Of a DNA stretch of 64,000 nucleotides, positions 43,066 to 64,000 are shown piece by piece. Every line of letters begins with the position of its first letter. Within the stretch, counting starts at the first letter, position 1. The stretch is taken from NCBI GenBank assembly GCA_024036415.1, contig JAMWET010003186.1, forward strand, positions 248,001 through 312,000, written 5' to 3'. The notes below the pieces were generated by a model. The model was not told the DNA's origin and did no database searches. It worked only from the letters and a program-made list of their open reading frames with translations. The position numbers and the translations under genes were made by a program. Source of the DNA: Prochilodus magdalenae (taxonomy: Eukaryota; Chordata; Actinopteri; Characiformes; Prochilodontidae).

Positions 43066-46000
43066 GAAGCAATCACACAATGTAAATCTGTGTCTTTTCG
43101 TGACAGGGGCCTAAAAAGGAGGACTGTGAGAGAAGAGCAGAGACAGGAGGCGGGGCTAAAGCTGCAGCAGGAGGTGTGAAGACTGACACTGAGCTGCGAG
43201 GGACTGACACTAGGAATGTGTCCTTTTCTGGGAGAGGCCTCCAAAGCTGTGTAAGGCAAAGCCAGACAGACCAACCTGAGGGACACTGACAAAAACCCAC
43301 TGTCCTCAGGAGACCAGCACCCCCAACCCCGCCCCTCCCAAGTGAAAAACACTAACAATGACTGTGAGCTTGAACACGAGAAGGAGGAGCGTTACAAGAA
43401 GAGAACGAGAGCACATCAGTCCGGCCTGTGTCCTCACAGCCAGATTTCATCAGCGTTAATCCTTCTCCAATCCCCAACAACCCCTAATCAGCTCCAGGAG
43501 ATGGAGCCCTGGGCCGCTGGGCCAATCTGTGTGTGTTGTGTGTGTATGTGGTCAGTCTGGGAAGTGGAAACTTTGGAGCTGTGTGTTTAGCTGTCCTACT
43601 TTTGTCTTTGGCAGGTCACTGTTGGGTTGTCCAGAATTAGAGTAATCTAAACATTCTTGAAGGCCACGTTGCTCAAAAAGCTCTGGAATAGGTGCAGATA
43701 AACATCCACAAACACTTAAATCCCAGTGTAGCCATCTCATGAAGAAGTCGTGCCCTGCACATAGGTGCTTGCCAAGGTGACGTCTAGTAAAATGGAAAAA
43801 AAAAAGAGGAGGAAAAGGACAGACATAGTTCTCTGTGGTCTCCAGACTGGTGTGAGACCAGGACCGTGGAGTAGCTCTGAAGGAGTAGGTCTCCAGCCCC
43901 AAAAGTGGGTGTGACACTGACTGCATGATGGTTTAACTTTTGAATGTTCAAAAGGACAGAATCTAGAGCAGGGGTCTTCACTTCAGCTTCTGGAATATCA
44001 GAGCCTAGCACTCTAGGCAGTCATTTCCTTGATCGAACTGACCAATTAAACCTACTAGACTAACTGGTGAGTGGAATCGAGGGGGTGTTTCACACAAAGC
44101 AGTACCGGCCAGCTAGTCAGTTTATTAGACAGCCTTGACATAAGGCTTAACTTGTCTTGCTAATCTGAGTAATCCAGTATGTCTCACACATTCAGTTTAT
44201 ACACGTTTCTGACCGGTTGATCCGTTTTATGACGACGGTCAACATCTTTCTCTGGTAACCCAGGACTGTGATTATTCCTTAATGCAGCACATAAGAAATA
44301 GTAGCATTTACAATGAACACCCAACCCAGCAAAACTTGAGCTGCAGAGCACCCAAGATACTAAAATAATCTGAGGTTCTTACTGTAGTGGTGTAGTCTAT
44401 TATTAAGTCTGTTAATATTCTGTTCTTGGCTGTATATTGGTAAGAACTTGGTGATACAACATGTATCATAAAGGAGACACAATTCAATATGCTGTGATAT
44501 ATTTTAATTTTTTTATGCAAATTTTGGAAAATCCCAATAATATGAAAATGTTAACTAGTCATCTGAGGTTGCTAATAGTAATGTGTTGTGCCTGAATTAC
44601 AGCATTGATTGTGTTAAATGTTCAAGCATTAAGCCAGTAAAAAGTATATGCTGGTCAGAAAAATCCCCAAATGTAAAGCATTTCTATTGGTCAAATTTTA
44701 ACAGCATTACCACTCCCACTGTATTAGTGCTTACTGGAGTAAAGTTTATATCCCTGATATTTATGCCTATGGCATACTGATACAATGCCATAAATGTAAC
44801 GAGGAAAAAATAAAAGTGACCCGAAAACGTCCACGGCTGTCCACTTTCATCAAAGAACTGTCCGATTAGTTAAAAGCGAGCCCGGACTGAGCCAAGAGCT
44901 GTTTATGGTTGCAATCACAAACTTAACCTGCCTTAGAACTGCTTTGTGAAACAGACCCAGGATTTGTGGCGAGTCTGAACAGGGAAATCACCAAGCTGTG
45001 CTAATCCCTGGCCCTGCAGGACCTGAAATGACAATCCAAACTATAAAATATAGAAAATAAAGGAAACCATAATGTAAACCATTTGATATTTAGAGAAATG
45101 TGATGTTGAGCTCTGCTTGGCCAAGAAGCCATGTTCATCATTTGTCTTAGCGGGAACTAACAACTGAACATAACCTCTGTGAATGATACTGATATTTATG
45201 GGGGAAACCATGTAAATAAAATAGTTTTGTAGTAAACACTGTCACTGTTTTTATTTGATAACATAAAATAAAGCAGATCCCTTATTTATAGAATATTGCT
45301 ACTGTAAACCAGTTTAATACATACAGTGTATATATATATATTTAGTTTTTTTTTTATTAAATAAATGCACAACTATACTACAATGCATACCACAGTTTTG
45401 TCACATATTGTCGGACAGGCTGAGTGCATTTTTAATTCCAGTATATTAATAAGGGATGCTGTCAGAGCAATACAGGACATCTTGGTATATAGGTATCGGC
45501 ACGATTCCTGCTTATTGTTTTTTTTTTTTTGTTTACATGCAGAACATAGCAGGTAGGAGATGATGGCTACAGGAAAGCATAAGCATAATCTAGACATATG
45601 TACAAATTCATCATACTGTGGTTAAGGAAACCAGCTATAACATACAAAAGTCTGTTAAGAGCAGGTGTGAAATCACATAGCCCCAAAAGCAGCTGTATAT
45701 TGTCCCACAAAGTCTTTTTAGCCACTGTTGGGTACAGATCCACTTTACAACATGCTCTTCAGACCGGGGCTGACTCATTCCGCCCCAGAAAGTTCACTAG
45801 CTCAATTACCAATAACAAAGTGCAATTATCCATGCGCACCTTTCCATACCCACACTAGCTTTTCATCGCTGAGACGGGATTAAGATTCTAATATGAGATT
45901 CTAGAAGGGTTTTCTTTCCCTTAAGATACAGATGCTTTTCAGCAATTCACAACTGACATATGGTAGTTTTCACAGTTTGTTCTCAGGTCTGTGATAGTCC

Positions 46001-47699
46001 TGCGATTAAGTAAGGCCAGCCACAGGTCAGAGGCTTTTAGTAAGCAGCGGTCCAGTCCCTATTGGTTTTCAAAAATTTGTTTTTGTTTTTCTGTACTAAA
46101 GCAGTCGAATTTAACACATGCTCATGGGGCAAAACAAGTGATGTTAAGGGGAGCCAGAACAATATAACTCAAATCTGTAGAAAGTTAATATAGCCTTAAG
46201 CTTTACTGCCCAAAACGAAATAGCAGCTTAGTATCAGCTTGGGACTAAGGTGAAGCTAAATGCCATTTGGTGGTTCTAGCGTTGAGGTGAAAAGATTACG
46301 TTTTAAATAATGTTCTTTGAAGCAGTCGGTAAGCGTGGTTAGATTAGTCATCAAACTGAGCGTGTCTTTACAACCGACTGTAATCATGTCTTCAAAGCAT
46401 GTTGTACCGGATACTGTCAGAACAAAACACAGAATGGTGGGATGCAAGTAGGATGTTGGAATGATGTTTGGAGGTGTATAGGAGGTGCATGAAGTGGCCT
46501 GAGGCTCTGGGAAACTACACTGCCACCCACACACCATTTAGTCACTTTTGTAAGTCACATTTCTGCTGTACAAATGGAGCATTTAGCCGCTTGCTATGCT
46601 ACATACAGAGAATGCAAAGAAGAATTCCTTGCATTGCAAACAATCAAAATCAGTCCGCTCCAAATTCTGCATTGGCATGAGTCCAGTTCCAGCTGTTCGT
46701 GGTTGTTTGCAGCTATGATAAGCAGCACCCGGGTTTATGCAGCTTGAGTGCACAAGCTCTACCGCCTCTAAAGTGCCCTCTCCTGCTGTGCACAGCTGTA
46801 TAGATCCATCCCAGATGGCCAGCCCTACTGAAAAGGACAATGCAGTCACAAGCTATGCTGCACTAGTCATATTTACAATGGCTGGTTGGAGAACCTGCAC
46901 ACAGCAGTGCATTGTGAAACCTCAGAGTTACTGCAATGGGGCAATGAGACAGGGCCTCCTTCATTGAGAAAGTGATGCAGGGCAACGATGGACAATAAGC
47001 TGGAGTCACAGCATGCCACAAAACAAAACTATGAGCTTCAGTCAGTTTAGATGACTGCAATTAGAACCTACTGTGAGAGCTGTGTGACTGCAAGCAATGA
47101 GACATCACATTTAGGTTATGCAAATAAAGTATGACCTGGGACATCCATTTCAAATCAGCCAGCTAAGTATGTAAAGCAGGACATGACGGTGAATAATGGT
47201 TTTCAAACAAAGTAGACTGTATCTAGTGATCCGTACAATAGGAAAAGGGGAAGGCAGTATGTCTATAGGAGCTCGCGATAGTGTCGGGCACAGTAATGTA
47301 AATGAGCGGTGGAGAATATGGATGCAAATGATGCATCACAATAATACTGAGGGCTGTGGAGAAGAGCTGATTATGAATGAACACAGATACTGATGGAATG
47401 GCTTTGCTTTGAGTAAGTATGTGACAGAAAATAGAAATACTAGTTTATCAGACAGATCTCCTGTCTGCACTTAGCAGTCAAGTTTTAAACAGCATTTGCT
47501 GTTCCAAAATCTGAAATCACACGCTCTAATAATGGCTAAAACTGCTTCCTAACAAACTTTCACAAAGGGCTTTCCTATTCTCATAACAAATGAAGAGAAA
47601 CAGTGGAACATAATATCACAGTATATATTTATGGCCTGTGAGCCTAGGGGTCACCATATGTGGTCCAGACCTCAACGGCAGTAAATGTCCAGTAAACAA

Positions 47700-47727
47700 A
47701 TAATGAAAAAAAAAAAAAAAAAAAAAA
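47700..47727. repeat. poly(A) run of 22 residues
   Basis: Uninterrupted A at 47706-47727, about 200 bp past the slc9a7 stop codon. On the slc9a7 strand it is a U-run inside the presumed 3' UTR. It could also be the tail of an old retroposed copy. Confidence 0.8.
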
Positions 47728-47932
47728 GCCCCATTGATCAATTTTCTCCATGAACCTCTCAAACCCTCTGTCTCTCCATCTTTGTCTTCCTTCATCTAAG
47801 GTTTCCCCACCCCTTGCGTTAATGTCTTTGGAACGAGGTCCGGTCAGATGGAGTGAAACGTCAGTGGGTTGGAAGGGTCAGAGCGGCCAGGGTGGAGGGA
47901 CGGCGGGTGTGGTCAGTAGTGGTCCTTTGTAC

Positions 47933-61702
<13,770 letters not shown>

Positions 61703-62074
61703 CTGAAAGAGAGAAAAACTACAGGTCAGTTGCGTTGAGTGTTTTATGACAAGCATTGCTGTTGTGTGACACTGCACTGCACAGCTTGCACTAAATGAGA
61801 CCCCACAGCAGTGTAGAGAAAACAGAGGTCTCTGCAGAAAGTGCACTAGGAGGCACCTTAAAAGGCACCTTAAACTGATAACGGAGGTTTAGGGATGCTG
61901 AAGGAAAGATAGGCAGTCCAAGATACTATTCCTGAGCTACTTCTCAAGCATACCATAATACAGTACTGATGTGAGAATTTTAGAACTGATAAAATCATTT
62001 CCAGAATTATTTTTTTAATCTCCATCTGTATTTCCACCTACATGTTATGCGTATTATGATAAATTTTACGGAAT

Positions 62075-62094
62075 AAAAAAAAAAAAAAAAAAAA
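62075..62094. repeat. poly(A) run
   Basis: Twenty A residues preceded by GGAAT. No retroposed gene recognised upstream. Confidence 0.8.
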
Positions 62095-62481
62095 GAGCTG
62101 ATGGAAATTCTGCACAGAAGTTTGCTTGAGATAGACATATCCTTCACTGATAAAAATAAAAAAAATGCAAACAAGTTGCACAGAAATATATTTGCCAAAT
62201 GAACAACATAACTGCAAATACAATGAAGTCACTAATCAGGTGACTGTCGGCTATCAGCAACATGACAGAAGGCAGCAGGTAGTATGGGACGGATAAAGAA
62301 AAAATGTCTCTTATCAAAGCAGAAAACAGAGATAAAAGGTGCCTGCAGCTGATCTTAACTCATTTTATTACGCTTTATCACAACCAACAACCAGTGTACA
62401 ACAACCACACAAACTACAGTATGAGTTACAAGAAGATTATAATATGTCTAATATTAATAACAATGGACAAGGCTGAAAAAT

Positions 62482-62488
62482 ACACACA

Positions 62489-62528
<40 letters not shown>

Positions 62529-62590
62529 CAGAGACACACGCACAGAAACAAACACACACGCACACAGAGAGACACAGACACAGAGACACA

Positions 62591-62631
<41 letters not shown>

Positions 62632-63004
62632 GCACGCGCGCGCACACAGAGACACACGCACAGAAACAAACGCACACAGAGAGACACAGACACAGAGACA
62701 CAGACACACACACACACACACGCACGCACGCGCGCGCACACAGAGACACACGCACAGAAACAAACACACACGCACACAGAGAGACACAGACACAGAGACA
62801 CAGACACAGAGATACACACGCACGCACACAGAGACGCGCACAGAGACACGCGCACACGCACGCACACACAGAGACACAGACACAGAGACAAACACACACA
62901 CACACACACACACGCACGCACGCACACAGAGAGACACAGAGACAAAGACACAGATACATACACACAGACACACGCACACAGAGAGACACACGCGCACGCA
63001 CACG
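62482..63004. repeat. composite CA/CG/GA satellite with higher-order units
   Basis: About 520 bp almost without T on the plus strand: (CACG)n, then blocks containing AGAGACACACGCACAGAAAC, AGAGAGACACAGACACAGAGAC, (AC)n and GCGCACGCGCGCGCAC. AGACACACGCACAGAAACAAAC recurs at about 62530, 62649 and 62743, giving units of roughly 119 and 94 bp. In an slc9a7 intron. The long 'ORFs' on all six frames here (His/Thr/Arg or Cys/Val) are repeat artefacts. Confidence 0.95.
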
Positions 63005-63679
63005 TTTTTTGCAACACCGATTGCAACACCAACCACCAAAACAGTTTTTTTCCCCCTAAAACATTTTTATTTTTACTTTTATGTACTTGAGGGTTTTAGG
63101 TGTAGTCACTTATTTACTTGTATTCCTGATATACTGAATATATCTGTTTAATATACCACAAAGAAGATAATACAACAATGCAAACCCTACTGGCATTAAC
63201 CCACTCAGCTTAGTGACCGTGTCTGGGATGTTTCAGTCACGTTTTAAACAAAACCGAAAGAAGTCTTAAGATAAAAGACTTTAGTCTTTAGACACCTCCT
63301 GTTGGCTAGCCAGTTGTATCTGATGAGGAAGCAAAAAGGAAAGGCAGGATGTTTGGGGTTAACATGGACACCAGACTGATTGTGGAACTGCCTGAATTGG
63401 TCAATGCTGCAGTTTACCGGCTTTGCATGTGCAACAAGCCATAAACCACCTGGTACTGATAGTATGAATGACTAATATTTTCCAAATTCACATTCAGTTT
63501 TTGTACCAGAATCCTGGTGCTGATCCAGTTAATGTGGAAGGGAACATTTAAACAAAGTTGCCAAAGAAGCGGCCAGCTTAACACCATCCTTGGCAAAAGT
63601 GTTTCAGTTCAGTATTATACATGTCACACATACATATTTACATATTCTTTTCTACGTATGGTTCAGTTTATGGTTAGTT

Positions 63680-63702
63680 AATATATATATATATATATAT
63701 AA
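63680..63702. repeat. (AT)n microsatellite
   Basis: Eleven AT units in AT-rich intron sequence. Confidence 0.9.
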
Positions 63703-64000
63703 TTTATTTATTATTTAATATATAAGTTTTGCAATACAGCATTTCATTTACAGTTATTACGTGCTGACTTAACTGCCGTAGACTGCTAATCTAAGAAACC
63801 TAGTAGCTCAGTGCATAGTCTAGATATACAGGCCTGCTTTGCTTGACCATGCTCACTCTCTCTCACTGCAGTACTTCTGTCTATCTAAAGCACTGAATGT
63901 TCCAGTGCAGTCACTCTGTCTGTGCTCCTATGGGTCTAACACTCCTGTGCTGCATTTCAGTCTGTCCAGCCAAGAATTCTGCTCTCTCACACACATTTGA

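Larger units (their letters stand above)
36516..47400. other. gene-poor intergenic stretch between chst7 and slc9a7
   Basis: About 11 kb with no recognised exon. All open frames are short and show no conserved motif. Contents recognised: ATT repeat (37320-37344), a fish repeat (39.1-39.4 kb), a CA repeat (42790-42811), a retrotransposon tail (43.02-43.06 kb), and an open, GA-rich frame after an acceptor-like site near 43.1 kb. On the minus strand, AATAAA sites near 45.25-45.36 kb could be distal poly(A) signals of slc9a7. Confidence 0.55.

Noticed and set aside
62304..63059. Long open frames (up to 251 codons) on both strands
   Set aside because: Made of CA/CG repeat translation (His-Thr-Arg or Cys-Val runs), not proteins.

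Overview
The window is nuclear DNA from a ray-finned fish. Evidence: spliced vertebrate genes with GT-AG introns, low gene density, many CA/GT microsatellites, Tc1/mariner transposons and short inverted-repeat elements of fish type. Several repeats, notably the long fold-back element at 18.5-18.9 kb and the hairpin element at 48.2-48.4 kb, resemble ones I associate with otophysan fishes (characins, catfishes, electric fishes). The order is therefore a guess; the teleost call is firm.

Four protein-coding genes are supported. (1) cyfip1, minus strand, about 0.5-15.9 kb, 5' part only: nine coding exons for residues about 40-370, a CpG-rich presumed promoter near 15.6-15.95 kb, and the rest of the gene beyond the left edge. 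(2) tubgcp5, minus strand, 20.2-30.7 kb, complete: 23 coding exons reconstructed by eye give an unbroken 1016-residue gamma-tubulin complex protein. (3) chst7, plus strand, 32.88-34.16 kb: a single coding exon for a 424-residue Golgi GlcNAc 6-O-sulfotransferase. (4) slc9a7, minus strand, 47.9-61.7 kb: the last four coding exons (cytoplasmic tail and stop codon) of an organellar Na+/H+ exchanger, with the rest beyond the right edge.

Layout: 1-15.9 kb cyfip1; 16-20 kb intergenic DNA with a degenerate Tc1-like copy and the fold-back element; 20.2-30.7 kb tubgcp5; 30.7-32.9 kb head-to-head spacer to chst7; 34.2-47.9 kb a gene-poor stretch made mainly of old repeats; 47.9-64 kb slc9a7, whose introns carry a Tc1-like element with long inverted repeats and a 520-bp CA/CG-rich satellite.

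The order tubgcp5 then cyfip1 in tandem matches human 15q11.2, and chst7 beside slc9a7 matches human Xp11.3, so two human blocks sit side by side here. The gene products act separately: actin nucleation (WAVE complex), microtubule nucleation (gamma-TuRC), and two Golgi functions (glycan sulfation and lumenal pH).

I found no previously undescribed multi-gene system. The best leads are an aberrant cyfip1 exon with clustered small insertions and a stop codon, dinucleotide repeats placed directly at splice sites in tubgcp5 and slc9a7, an ordered six-unit minisatellite, and the strand-asymmetric satellite at 62.5-63.0 kb.
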